Shown here: positions 52,119-62,690 of the stretch, piece by piece | Numbering within the stretch: the stretch's first letter is position 1 | Layout of the letters: every line of letters begins with the position of its first letter | Assembly: GCA_031368215.1 (NCBI GenBank) | Contig: JANLRD010000274.1 | Span: 61,265 to 125,264, forward strand | Direction of reading: 5' to 3' | DNA from: JANLQX01 sp031368215 | GTDB lineage: Bacteria; Actinomycetota; Acidimicrobiia; Acidimicrobiales; JANYDT01 | Length of the DNA: 64,000 nucleotides | Notes under the pieces: model-generated | What the model saw: only the letters and a program-made list of their open reading frames with translations | Databases searched by the model: none | Told to the model about the DNA's origin: nothing | Program-made: the position numbers and the translations under genes

Positions 52119-53645
52119 ATGTTGGACTTTCTGAACGGTTGGGGGCTCACCCTCATCATCTTCCTGCCGGCGCTGACGGCGTTGGTCGTGATGGTGACGC
52201 CGAACAAGGACGAGGAGAACGTCAAGATCGTGGGGCTGATCGGCGCGGTTGCCACGTTGGTCGTGAGCATCGTGACCATCTCGTACTTCAACTTCGATCG
52301 GGCCGGTCAGGCCCAGTTCGTCGTGAACCGTTCCTGGATCGACACGATCAACTCGAACTACCACGTGAGCCTCAACGGCCTGGGCCTGCCGATGTTGGTC
52401 CTGTCGAACGTGGTGATCGTCCTCTGCATCGTCTACTCGTGGAACCACTGGCCCGAGCCGCACAACCCCAAGGCCGTGCTCGCCCTGATGCTCATCCTCG
52501 AGACCGGCATGAACGGTGTGTTCGTCGCCCAGGACCTGATCCTCTTCTTCGTGTTCTTCGAGCTCACGCTGCTCCCGATGTACTTCCTCATCGGCGTGTG
52601 GGGCGGACCGAACCGCCAATACGCGTCGATCAAGTTCTTCCTCTACACGATGTTCGGTTCAGCGTTCATGCTTCTCGGCTTCTTGGCGCTCTACTTCAAA
52701 GCCGGCCGCACGTTCGATATCGACCAACTCATCGCCAACGTGCAGACCGCCGGCATCTCGTCGGGCACCCAGTCGCTGATCTTCGGCGGCATCTTCCTCG
52801 GCTTCGCCGTGAAGGTGCCGATGTTCCCGTTCCACACCTGGCTCCCCGATGCCCACACCGAAGCCCCGACCGTCGGCTCGGTGATCCTCGCCGCGGTCCT
52901 CCTGAAGCTCGGCACGTTCGGATTCATCAAGATCGCTATTCCGATCCTTCCCGACGCCGCCAAGGACTGGGCGCCGTTCATCGGTGTCCTTGCGGCGATC
53001 GGCATCATCTACGGCGCACTCGGCTGTCTGGCCCAGACCGATATGAAACGCCTCATCGCCTTCTCGTCCGTCGCCCACATGGGTTATGTGATGCTCGGCA
53101 TTTCGACCCTGACGAGCTACGGCATGAATGCCGCGCTCTTCGGCATGGTCGCCCACGGCCTCATCACGGGCATGTTGTTCTTCGTTGCCGGATCCGTCAA
53201 GGAGCGCTTCCACACCTTGGAGATCGCCCGCCTCGGCGGACTGCTCGAGACGATGCCGAAGCTCGGTTGGGTGTTCGGTTTCGCGTCGATGGCCTCGCTC
53301 GGCCTTCCCGGTCTTGCCGGCTTCTGGGGCGAGTTCCCCTCGATCCTGTCGGCGTACAACCCCGCTGAGGGGCTCAACGTCGCGCTCTTCCGTGGCCTCA
53401 TGGTTGTAGCTGCGGTCGGCACGGTGTTCGCCGCCGGGTACCTGCTCTGGCTGTATCAGCGCACCGCGTTCGGGACCCAGAAAGAGGAGTGGAACGGCCA
53501 CCACTTCCACGATGTGATGCCGAGCGAGTGGATCGCCTGGGCACCATTCCTCGCCGGCATCGTCGTGTTCGGTGTGTGGCCCAGGTTGATGTACTCCGTG
53601 ACTGACCCAGCCGTGCAGGTCATCACCAAGGTCTTCGGGGGCTGA
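52119..53645 (+). CDS. nuoM2: NADH-quinone oxidoreductase subunit M, set 2
   Basis: The second NuoM (508 residues): FFELTLLPMYFLIGVWGG with the pump glutamate, KVPMFPFHTWLPDAHTEAPT and SSVAHMGYVMLG. The ribosome site AGGAG is at 52110-52114. It lacks the hydrophilic C-terminal tail of NuoM1. Sixty bp separate it from nuoN2. Confidence 0.95.
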   Translation: MLDFLNGWGLTLIIFLPALTALVVMVTPNKDEENVKIVGLIGAVATLVVSIVTISYFNFDRAGQAQFVVNRSWIDTINSNYHVSLNGLGLPMLVLSNVVIVLCIVYSWNHWPEPHNPKAVLALMLILETGMNGVFVAQDLILFFVFFELTLLPMYFLIGVWGGPNRQYASIKFFLYTMFGSAFMLLGFLALYFKAGRTFDIDQLIANVQTAGISSGTQSLIFGGIFLGFAVKVPMFPFHTWLPDAHTEAPTVGSVILAAVLLKLGTFGFIKIAIPILPDAAKDWAPFIGVLAAIGIIYGALGCLAQTDMKRLIAFSSVAHMGYVMLGISTLTSYGMNAALFGMVAHGLITGMLFFVAGSVKERFHTLEIARLGGLLETMPKLGWVFGFASMASLGLPGLAGFWGEFPSILSAYNPAEGLNVALFRGLMVVAAVGTVFAAGYLLWLYQRTAFGTQKEEWNGHHFHDVMPSEWIAWAPFLAGIVVFGVWPRLMYSVTDPAVQVITKVFGG

Positions 53646-53705
53646 GGGCTGATGTCCGCGTTCGCCCGCCCACTTCGCAACGCCACCGGAGGCTGATCAG
53701 CGCTC

Positions 53706-55223
53706 ATGCTCTTCTCCGTTCTCGCTGCTGCCGAGTGGACTCGGCCCTATCTCGACTACCACGCTCTCGCCCCCGAGATCATTCTCACGCTCGTCGCGGT
53801 GAGCATCCTGGTTGCGGACCTCTTCATCGACGAGACGCGCAAGTACCTCATCACCACATGGGCCGGCGTCGGTGTTGCGCTCGCAGCGATCCCGCTGCTC
53901 ACTCTGGCGGCCTCTGACGACACCGCCCGTGTGATGTTCGGCGGCGGCTACGTCGTTGATCGCTACGCACTGCTGCTCAAGGGTCTGTTCCTGGTGAGCG
54001 GTTACCTCGTGCTGCTCATGTCGTCGAACTACCTCGCCGAAGGCGATTTCTACGAGGGCGAGTACTCGTTCCTGCTCGTCTGTTCGATGCTCGGCATGAT
54101 CGTCATGGCCTCGGCGCGCGACCTCATCACGATCTTCGTCGCCGTGGAGACCATCGCCATTCCTTCGTACCTGCTCGCCGGTTGGCGCAAGCGGGAATCG
54201 AAGAGCAACGAGGCGATGCTCAAGTACTACCTGCTCGGCGTCGTCGCATCGGCCGTGATGCTCTACGGCATGTCGTTCATCTACGGCATCACCGGTGCCA
54301 CCCAGCTTTCCGTGATCGCCGACTCCGTGGCCGGCGAAGGCGTCACTCCGCTGTTGATCGTCGGCATCTTCCTGACCCTCGTCGGGTTCGCCTTCAAGAT
54401 CTCGGCGGTGCCGTTCCATCAGTGGGCGCCCGACACGTACGAGGGCGCTCCCACCCCCATCACCGCCTTCCTGTCGGTGGCGTCGAAGACGGCGGGGTTC
54501 GTGGCGATCACCCAGATCGTGTTCGCCGGCTTCCTCGGTCGCTCCGAAGTGTGGCGCCCGATCTTCTGGGTGCTCGCCGCACTCACCATGACCGTCGGCA
54601 ACCTCACGGCTCTCCGCCAGACCAATATCGTTCGTATGCTCGCGTACAGTTCGATCGCGCAAGCTGGATTCATCATGGCCCCGCTCGCCGTGGCCGGCAT
54701 CAACGGGTCGGCGACGAAGAGCGCGTTCGACGCGATCGTGCTCTACCTCGTGGTCTATGCCTTCATGAACCTCGGCGCTTTTGCGGTGGTCATCACCTTG
54801 TCCCGCAAGACCAAGAGCGGTGAGATCTCGAGCTTCGGCGGACTCTTCCAGTACGCACCGGGGCTGGCGATCGTCATGACGCTGATCATGGCGTCGCTCG
54901 CCGGCATCCCGCCCCTCGGCGGGTTCTGGGCGAAGTTCTTCGTGTTCAAGTCGATCATCGACGCCGGCACCACATGGCCAGTGGTTCTCGGCGTGATCGC
55001 GTCGGTCAACTCCGTCATTGCGTTCTTCTATTACGCATCGATCCTCCGCGAGATGTGGATGCGTCCGGTCCCCCTCGATGACCGCACGCCGGTCAAGCTC
55101 CCGGCCGCGCTCACCACGGCGTTGGCGATCTGCACCGCCGGCATCGTCGCCATCGGTGTGTATCCTGGCATGCTCACGAAGCTTGTCGACGTGTCGAGCA
55201 CCTTCGGCGCACTGATCAAGTAG
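53706..55223 (+). CDS. nuoN2: NADH-quinone oxidoreductase subunit N, set 2
   Basis: The second NuoN (505 residues): VETIAIPSYLLAGWRKRESKSNEAMLKYYLLG and KISAVPFHQWAPDTYEGAPTP are diagnostic in parts. Like NuoN1 it is an antiporter-type subunit. The methyltransferase gene starts 19 bp after its stop, so the two are very likely cotranscribed. Confidence 0.95.
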   Translation: MLFSVLAAAEWTRPYLDYHALAPEIILTLVAVSILVADLFIDETRKYLITTWAGVGVALAAIPLLTLAASDDTARVMFGGGYVVDRYALLLKGLFLVSGYLVLLMSSNYLAEGDFYEGEYSFLLVCSMLGMIVMASARDLITIFVAVETIAIPSYLLAGWRKRESKSNEAMLKYYLLGVVASAVMLYGMSFIYGITGATQLSVIADSVAGEGVTPLLIVGIFLTLVGFAFKISAVPFHQWAPDTYEGAPTPITAFLSVASKTAGFVAITQIVFAGFLGRSEVWRPIFWVLAALTMTVGNLTALRQTNIVRMLAYSSIAQAGFIMAPLAVAGINGSATKSAFDAIVLYLVVYAFMNLGAFAVVITLSRKTKSGEISSFGGLFQYAPGLAIVMTLIMASLAGIPPLGGFWAKFFVFKSIIDAGTTWPVVLGVIASVNSVIAFFYYASILREMWMRPVPLDDRTPVKLPAALTTALAICTAGIVAIGVYPGMLTKLVDVSSTFGALIK

Positions 55224-55242
55224 CCGAGCCCTTCCGGGCCAT

Positions 55243-56373
55243 ATGGAACAGCTCCGCTCCCGCATACGGCGGGAGGGCCCGGTTTCGTTCTCCGTCTTCA
55301 TGGGCGAAGCCCTGTACGGTCCCGGCGGGTTCTACACGAATGGTGGAGGCCCAGGCCGTCGGCGGGACTTCATCACCAGCCCGGAGGTCGGGCCCCTGTT
55401 CGGTGCCGTCGTCGCGGGGGCGCTCGACACGTGGTGGGAGGAGCTCGGGCGGCCGAGTCCGTTCATGGTTGCCGAGTTCGGTGCGGGCCCGGGCACGCTC
55501 TGCCGCGACATCCTCCGCGCTCAACCAGCGTGTGCGGTCGAGCTCCGGTACTTCCTCATCGACACTGCCGAGCCGATGCGGGCGTCGCATCGTCTGCATC
55601 GACTCCCACTCGTTGAACCCTCGGAGCTGCTCGGTCAGATCGATATCACCGACGAGGGCGATCACGTCGTCGCGCCGGGGCAGGGACCGCTCGTGGTGTC
55701 GCTTGCGGCGCTGCCCGACGCCGCGTTGCACGTCGTGCTGGCGAACGAGCTCCTCGACAATCTGCCGTTCGACGTTGCCCGGCGCGGGACGGATCGCTGG
55801 GAGGAGCTCCGAGTCGGTGTCGATGCTGACGGCGCCTTTGCGCCCGTGAGTGTCGGCCTTGATCCCGGTCGGGACGCGTTGCTGTGCCGGTTGGCCCCTC
55901 GCGCTTCGGCCGGATCGATGGTGCCGATGCAGCACGCCGCGGTGTCATGGGTCGGGGGCGCGTACGCATCACTCACGGCCCACGGCGGGCGCGTCGTGGC
56001 AATCGACTACGGCGCCACCACGGCCGAACTCTCGGCCCGTGACGGCGGGTGGCTTCGGACCTACCGCGGACACGCGCGAGGCGTCGACCCCTTCGCCGCC
56101 GCCGGGAGTAGTGACATCACCGCTGACGTCGCCGTCGACTTCGTCGGCCTCGAACACTCGGCCAGTTCGGTGACGACTCAGCGACAGTTCCTCGAAGAGC
56201 ACGGGATCGGTGAGCTTGTCGCCGACGCCCGTCGCACGTGGCATGAACGAGCGGCCATCGGTGATCTTGCTGCCCTCGCCGCCCGAAGCCGGGTGGGTGA
56301 GGCCGATGCCCTCCTGGACCCGTCCGGCCTCGGCGCCTTCGTGGTCATGCAGTGGATCAACAAGTCGCGCTGA
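55243..56373 (+). CDS. NDUFAF7/MidA-family (DUF185) SAM-dependent protein-arginine methyltransferase
   Basis: The 376-residue protein has the family features: SFSVFMGEALYGPGGFY, RDFITSPEVGPLFG, VAEFGAGPGTLCRDIL (SAM-binding motif I), ANELLDNLPFDV and VVAIDYGATTAEL. In mitochondria NDUFAF7 symmetrically dimethylates Arg85 of NDUFS2 and is needed for complex I assembly. Here the gene lies 19 bp after nuoN2, in the operon whose NuoD2 keeps that arginine. The inferred role is modification of NuoD2 and assembly of the second complex I. Similar bacterial genes are often elsewhere in the genome. Confidence 0.88.
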   Translation: MEQLRSRIRREGPVSFSVFMGEALYGPGGFYTNGGGPGRRRDFITSPEVGPLFGAVVAGALDTWWEELGRPSPFMVAEFGAGPGTLCRDILRAQPACAVELRYFLIDTAEPMRASHRLHRLPLVEPSELLGQIDITDEGDHVVAPGQGPLVVSLAALPDAALHVVLANELLDNLPFDVARRGTDRWEELRVGVDADGAFAPVSVGLDPGRDALLCRLAPRASAGSMVPMQHAAVSWVGGAYASLTAHGGRVVAIDYGATTAELSARDGGWLRTYRGHARGVDPFAAAGSSDITADVAVDFVGLEHSASSVTTQRQFLEEHGIGELVADARRTWHERAAIGDLAALAARSRVGEADALLDPSGLGAFVVMQWINKSR

Positions 56374-56404
56374 AGCCGCCCGCCGCGCCTGCCGGCGATG
56401 AACC

Positions 56405-56523
56405 CTGCCGCAGATCGGCCGCCTCCTGCCGCAGATCGGGCCTGCCCTGCCGCAGATCATCGACTTTCCGTCAGAAATCGTCTGAGAAGCACCGATGTGC
56501 GGCACAGTGAGGCCGATGTGCGG
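56405..56523. repeat. Array of short repeats on a 21-bp period between convergent genes
   Basis: CTGCCGCAGATC occurs at 56405, 56426 and 56447, exactly 21 bp apart. A different motif, CCGATGTGCGG, occurs at 56492 and 56513, also 21 bp apart. CTGCCGCAG is a small dyad. A degenerate unit may lie near 56468. The 214-bp gap between the methyltransferase and nucleoside hydrolase genes holds nothing else recognisable. Two helical turns between units would put them on the same DNA face. Confidence 0.7.
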
Positions 56524-56587
56524 TGGGACGGACGGCCGGACGGATCGCACCGGGCAGAGGTGGCTTCGCCGTTGGGTACGCAGTGGA

Positions 56588-57520
56588 TCAACCCGCCGTG
56601 CAGGCGGTGAACAGTTGCCGTTTGAACGCCTCGCTGTCGGCGGTCCACACGACGGTCATCTTTGGCCGGACCGAGTCGGCGACGCACACGGACGCACCAC
56701 GGTCGTCCTCGCCGTCGAGCGTCACATGGATCGCTTCCTCTGTTGCGTGGGTGGCGATGGTCGGGTCGATAGCAATCGCCGCAGTGATCGGGTCGGGAAG
56801 GTCATAGCCGGGAAGGCCGCTGTTGAGGCAATATTCGTTCACGACCCGGTTGATCTCGTGGACGAACTCGCCGAGCGGACCCAGGGTCTTCAGGTGAGCT
56901 TGGTCGTCGGGCGTCATCACGGCGAACTGGCGTGAGATGTTCCAACCGACCATGGTCTTGCGTCCGGACGCGGCGAACACGATGTCGGCCGCCTCCGGGT
57001 CACACCACACGTTGAATTCTCCATGGGCGTTCACGTTGCCGACGAGATCGGGGGCTCCGGCCATCATCACGGTGTGCTCGTATCGCGTCAGGAGGGCAGG
57101 GTCGCGGGTGAGTGCCGCGGCGATATTGGTGAGCGGACCAAGGGTCAACAGGGTGAGCGCCTCCCCGATACGCCCGGGGAGGGCGATCAGTTCATCGATC
57201 GCGTTCATCGACGCTGCACTTGTCGTCGCGCCCGGCAGATCGATGTCGCCCATACCGTCCTCCCCGTGGACGAACTGCGCTGTCTCCAGCGCTCGGTGAA
57301 GCGGCGCGTCGAGACCCACATGGACCGGAGCAGCCGGGCGTCCCGCGGCGACACAGCGCTCTACAGTGAGGAGGGCGTTGTTCACCGCCATCGGGAGCGG
57401 CACGTTTCCAGCGACCACGGTGATGGCTTCGACTGAGACGTACGGGTGCATCAACGCCATAACAAGCGCCACTGCGTCGTCGGAAGCGGTGTCGGTGTCG
57501 ATGACCATGCGGATTCCCAT
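56588..57520 (-). CDS. Inosine-uridine preferring nucleoside hydrolase family protein
   Basis: The protein (310 residues) starts MGIRMVIDTDTASDDAVAL; DTDTASDD is the calcium-binding aspartate cluster of the family. Further support is VVAGNVPLPMAVNNAL, LTLGPLTNIAAAL, GEFNVWCDPEAAD and the late LPDPITAAIA with another acidic ligand. It hydrolyses N-glycosidic bonds of nucleosides for salvage. The frame extends upstream but the ATG at 57520 gives the standard N-terminus. It is divergent from the acetyl-CoA synthetase gene. Confidence 0.9.
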   Translation of the reverse strand: MGIRMVIDTDTASDDAVALVMALMHPYVSVEAITVVAGNVPLPMAVNNALLTVERCVAAGRPAAPVHVGLDAPLHRALETAQFVHGEDGMGDIDLPGATTSAASMNAIDELIALPGRIGEALTLLTLGPLTNIAAALTRDPALLTRYEHTVMMAGAPDLVGNVNAHGEFNVWCDPEAADIVFAASGRKTMVGWNISRQFAVMTPDDQAHLKTLGPLGEFVHEINRVVNEYCLNSGLPGYDLPDPITAAIAIDPTIATHATEEAIHVTLDGEDDRGASVCVADSVRPKMTVVWTADSEAFKRQLFTACTAG

Positions 57521-57621
57521 GGGGTCGAACGTAGCCGGGCGCATCGCGGGAGGACCAAGCGCTCGATGCGTTCGAAGACCCGGGGTCGTGCACCCGGAAC
57601 GAAATGGGTAGCGTCAGACCC

Positions 57622-59580
<1,959 letters not shown>

Positions 59581-59636
59581 GTCACACTTCGGAGCGGAGT
59601 CACGGCGAGGGCTGATTGGTCGACGAGACTGGTGGA

Positions 59637-60233
59637 GTGGCCGCACACGCTGTTGACGAATCCGAGCTCGATGAAGCCCTGAAGGCGCTCTCATCGGAGG
59701 TTCTACGCGGGGAACCGGTGCCCCCCGACCTGGCCGCGCTGTGGCGAGCCCAGTACGCCGATGACGTCGATCTGCTCGACGCCTACGAGATGGTTCTTCT
59801 CGAGGGCGACGACACCGCGGACCTCTTCTCCGACTTCACCATCGAGAACGGTGTGGAGCCGGCCATCGCCCGGGCCTTTGAACGGATGACGACCCAGGTT
59901 CGCTGGGTTGCCGAAGTCTTCGGCGGCGAGCTGCTCGGCTACTGGGTCGGCGACCGTGGCGAACGGCGCGTCGCCGATGCTCCCGTGATCAGGTGCGACG
60001 TGGACGGGCAGTTCGAACTGGCCGGAAGGACGCTCGCCGAGGCCCTCCTCGAAGGCACCGACCCCGAGGACCCCGAGGATGTCGAGGACGTCGTGAAGGA
60101 GTTCCGCCGACTCGACATCCCCTGCCCGGTGGATAACCACGACGATATATACGCGCGCATATCATCTTACGACGAGCCGAACAGCATCGTGCTCGGCTAC
60201 GTGGTGGAGGAGCGTATGCGGGAGCAGACGTGA
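59637..60233 (+). CDS. Acidic protein of unknown function
   Basis: About 198 residues, rich in Asp and Glu. Segments include ALWRAQYADDVDLLDAYEMVLLEGDD, WVAEVFGGELLGYWVGD and a run of DPEDPEDVEDVV. The WVGD-containing middle faintly recalls SMI1/KNR4-type immunity folds, but I cannot assign a family. Start is uncertain: GTG 59637 or TTG 59616. Its stop overlaps the next gene's GTG (GTGA), so the two are coupled. Confidence 0.65.
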   Translation: MAAHAVDESELDEALKALSSEVLRGEPVPPDLAALWRAQYADDVDLLDAYEMVLLEGDDTADLFSDFTIENGVEPAIARAFERMTTQVRWVAEVFGGELLGYWVGDRGERRVADAPVIRCDVDGQFELAGRTLAEALLEGTDPEDPEDVEDVVKEFRRLDIPCPVDNHDDIYARISSYDEPNSIVLGYVVEERMREQT

Positions 60234-60724
60234 GCGGACTGCGATACGAACCGGAGAACTGGTGGTGGCGCTCCGGGAAGCTGCAGCCCAACCGCTGCGT
60301 GATCTTCGACGTGGACGGAGTCCTTGCCGATGCCACCCATCGGCAGTATCTCGTCACCGGCAGCCGAAGGAACTGGAACCTGTTCTTTGACGAGTGCGGC
60401 AAGGATTCGCTGATCGAGCCGGTTGCGACTATGGGGCGGATGCTCGACCCGGACCTGACCGTCATTCTCCTGACGGCTCGCCCGTCCAGCGTTGCCGACA
60501 TCACGCTCGCGTGGCTCGACCGCCACGATGTGCGCTGGGATCTCCTGGTGATGCGGGACTACGGCGATTACCAACTCGCGCGTGACTTCAAGGACTACGC
60601 GCTCCACGAGCTACGTACCTTCGGTTTCGAGCCCGAGCTCGCCATCGAGGACGATGAGCGCAACGTGGCGATGTTCGAGAGGCGCGGAGTGCCGTGCCTC
60701 TACCACCACAGCGGCTACCACTGA
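60230..60724 (+). CDS. HAD-like phosphatase, polynucleotide 5'-kinase/3'-phosphatase type
   Basis: The protein (164 residues) carries the HAD motif I NRCVIFDVDGVLADATHR, motif II VILLTARPSS and motif IV-like AIEDDERNVAMFERRG. The layout and WDLLVMRDYGDYQLARDFK resemble the phosphatase domain of T4 Pnk-like enzymes that remove 3'-phosphates from nucleic acids or nucleotides. Substrate is not certain. GTG start overlapping the previous stop. Confidence 0.82.
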   Translation: MSGLRYEPENWWWRSGKLQPNRCVIFDVDGVLADATHRQYLVTGSRRNWNLFFDECGKDSLIEPVATMGRMLDPDLTVILLTARPSSVADITLAWLDRHDVRWDLLVMRDYGDYQLARDFKDYALHELRTFGFEPELAIEDDERNVAMFERRGVPCLYHHSGYH

Positions 60725-60773
60725 CGGGGAAACTGGCGGTGGGGCGACTGCGTGTTCCTGGGAAGCTGGCGCC

Positions 60774-61664
60774 ATGCCCCGCCTTCGGATGATTGCCCCG
60801 GCCCTCGATGTGATCGAGCGTTGTGGGACAGTCGCAACGTCGGTCGTGATCGAGCGGCTCAACGCCGATCAGGCCGCCGAGGCAAGCAAGGTCCTGGTCG
60901 AGGCGTATCGGTCAGCCGACGACGCCCTCGACGATGACGGTGACCAACTTGACCTGTTCTGGGTAGGGGAGTGGGGGCCGCCGGTGACGTCGGCGACGAT
61001 GTGCGCCCGCGAGGTTGCGGGTGGTTCGATGGTCGGTCTGTCGCTGGTGTGTCTCTTCGAGGGGTTGCCGCTCGTCGCCCATCTCGTCGTAGCGGAGCGC
61101 GCTCGACGGAATGGCATCGCTGCCACGCTCCTCGCGTCGTCGGCACGCGGCCTTCTGGAGACGGGCATCGACACGATCGAACTCGCCGTCCACGCGAAGA
61201 ACCGGGGTGCGCTCCGCCTCTACACGCGTCTGGGTTTTCGGCTGGATGCTCCGGGCTGTCTCTATCGTGCTGAAGGCAGACCCTGGATCGGCTACTCGGA
61301 GCCGCCGGCTTTCGATGGACTCCGTTCGGCACTCCTCAACGCGATGCCGGGGCTCGAAGAATCGCCCGGCTACGTCGTCGGCGTGCACGACGCCGACAGC
61401 GGCGAGGTCGTGTACCCCTTCGCGAACGCCGGCACCGGTCATCGTCTGCCCGGATGGATCCTCGCCCTGGTCACCGGCTGGCGTTCCGGAGGGTCCGTGA
61501 GGCAGATGTCCGCCGACGAGTTCGACACGGCGATCGCCCTGCTGAGTCCGGTGGAGTCGGCCGCGATGTTCGACCATCCCAACCTCGAGGCATGGCGCGC
61601 CCTCCGGGTCGCTGCCGGAGGTGACGCAACGTTCGTCGTGAAGTTCTCGTCATCGTCGGCCTAA
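60774..61664 (+). CDS. GNAT-family N-acetyltransferase
   Basis: The 296-residue protein has a GNAT acetyl-CoA fold at about residues 25-165: PLVAHLVVAERARRNGIAATLL is the CoA-binding motif A with R-R-N-G-I-A, followed by LAVHAKNRGALRLYTRLGF. The second half (about 120 residues, including PGWILALVTGWRSGG) is not recognised. ATG at 60774. Substrate unknown. Confidence 0.82.
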   Translation: MPRLRMIAPALDVIERCGTVATSVVIERLNADQAAEASKVLVEAYRSADDALDDDGDQLDLFWVGEWGPPVTSATMCAREVAGGSMVGLSLVCLFEGLPLVAHLVVAERARRNGIAATLLASSARGLLETGIDTIELAVHAKNRGALRLYTRLGFRLDAPGCLYRAEGRPWIGYSEPPAFDGLRSALLNAMPGLEESPGYVVGVHDADSGEVVYPFANAGTGHRLPGWILALVTGWRSGGSVRQMSADEFDTAIALLSPVESAAMFDHPNLEAWRALRVAAGGDATFVVKFSSSSA

Positions 61665-61697
61665 CCACGTGGGGGAGCGCGGCGTACGCTGAAGTGT

Positions 61698-61973
61698 GTG
61701 CTCGAGATCACCCGTTTTCGTCTCGCTGTCGGCGCCGATGCGCAGTCCTTCGGCGTCGCCGACGACGCGCTGCAGCAGCGCTGGTACTACCAGCACCCCG
61801 GCTGCCGGCGCCGGACCACGGCGAGCAGCGACGACGGGCACTGGGTGTCGTTGGTCTGGTGGACGGACGGCTCGCCCGCGCCGACCACGACCGATCACCC
61901 GTTGCTCACGGCCGGGTTCACCGACGACCTGGTCGACCCCGATTCGCTCCGGATCGAGAGCTACTCCGGCTGA
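61698..61973 (+). CDS. Small protein of unknown function
   Basis: The 91-residue protein begins VLEITRFRLAVGADAQSF and contains LQQRWYYQHPG and WVSLVWWTDG. The pattern is compatible with a dimeric alpha/beta-barrel (antibiotic-monooxygenase-like) fold, but this is only an impression. GTG start; two other open frames overlap it, and this one has the most protein-like composition. It ends before a terminator hairpin. Confidence 0.6.
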   Translation: MLEITRFRLAVGADAQSFGVADDALQQRWYYQHPGCRRRTTASSDDGHWVSLVWWTDGSPAPTTTDHPLLTAGFTDDLVDPDSLRIESYSG

Positions 61974-62001
61974 GGATCGGCTCCCTCTCCCGGAAAAGCG
62001 G

Positions 62002-62027
62002 CAGGCGGACCCCTGCGGGTCCGCCTG
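62002..62027. terminator. Hairpin terminator before tRNA-Tyr
   Basis: An 11-bp perfect stem (CAGGCGGACCC) closes the loop CTGC. It lies 29 bp after the small + strand gene and downstream of the 3' end of the opposing tRNA-Tyr, so it may serve both. Confidence 0.7.
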
Positions 62028-62045
62028 TGGTGGTAGCTCTCGGAG

Positions 62046-62126
62046 TGGGCCGGGAAGGATTTGAACCTTCGAAGATCGCTCAGCAGATTTACAGTCTGCC
62101 CCCGTTGGCCGCTTGGGTACCGACCC
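62046..62126 (-). tRNA. tRNA-Tyr (anticodon GTA)
   Basis: Read on the - strand the acceptor arms GGGTCGG and CCGGCCC pair (one G-U), the anticodon stem GCAGA/TCTGC encloses CTGTAAA with anticodon GTA, and the T arm is GAAGG-TTCAAAT-CCTTC. The variable region is long, as in bacterial tRNA-Tyr. CCA is not encoded. Confidence 0.93.
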
Positions 62127-62158
62127 GAGATTGCAGCCGTGAACGTTAGCCTCTGGTC

Positions 62159-62644
62159 ATGCCCAGTTTTGACGTGGTTTCGGAGATCGACGAACAAGAA
62201 GTCAAGAACGCTGTGGACCAGGCCGTGCGCGAGGTCACCACCCGGTTCGACTTCAAGGACACCCAGTCGAGCATCGAGTTGGCGGAGTCGAAGGTGACCC
62301 TCGCGTCAATCAGCGAGGATCGGCTCCGGGCGCTGCTCCAGGTGCTCGAGGAGAAGTTCGTGAAGCGGGGCGTGTCGCTCAAGACGCTCGATCGCGGCAA
62401 GGTCGAGGAGGCCACGAAGGGGACAGCGCGCCAGCTGATCACCCTGAAGGCCGGCATCGGTACCGACAAGGCCAAGGAGATCAACCGCGCGCTGAAGGAA
62501 TCTGGCCTCAAGGTCCAGAGCCAGACGCAGGGTGACTCGGTTCGAGTCACCGGCAAGAAGCGCGACGACCTTCAGGGTGCCATTGCGTTCCTGAAGGACA
62601 AGGACTTCGACATCCCTCTCCAGTTCAACAATTTCCGTGACTGA
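62159..62644 (+). CDS. YajQ-family nucleotide-binding protein
   Basis: The 161-residue protein begins MPSFDVVSEIDEQEVKNAVDQ and contains VTTRFDFKDTQSSIEL, KVQSQTQGDSVRVTGKKRDDLQ and ends DIPLQFNNFRD, all diagnostic of YajQ. Family members bind cyclic di-GMP or nucleic acid in some bacteria. The gene is 32 bp from the divergent tRNA-Tyr. Confidence 0.94.
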   Translation: MPSFDVVSEIDEQEVKNAVDQAVREVTTRFDFKDTQSSIELAESKVTLASISEDRLRALLQVLEEKFVKRGVSLKTLDRGKVEEATKGTARQLITLKAGIGTDKAKEINRALKESGLKVQSQTQGDSVRVTGKKRDDLQGAIAFLKDKDFDIPLQFNNFRD

Positions 62645-62690
62645 CCCACCCCGGCCGTGCGCGCAGTGACCGGCTCCTAACATCACCGCC

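Noticed and set aside
53652..53696. 14-codon open frame between nuoM2 and nuoN2, with a stop 51 bp after the nuoM2 stop
   Set aside because: The resemblance to the nuoM2 tail is about 22 of 51 bases, little above expectation for this composition. Not counted among the junction copies.
53697..55301. Long open frame antisense to nuoN2
   Set aside because: Composition (Glu/Arg/His/Asp-rich, no domain) and overlap with a certain gene mark it as a shadow frame.
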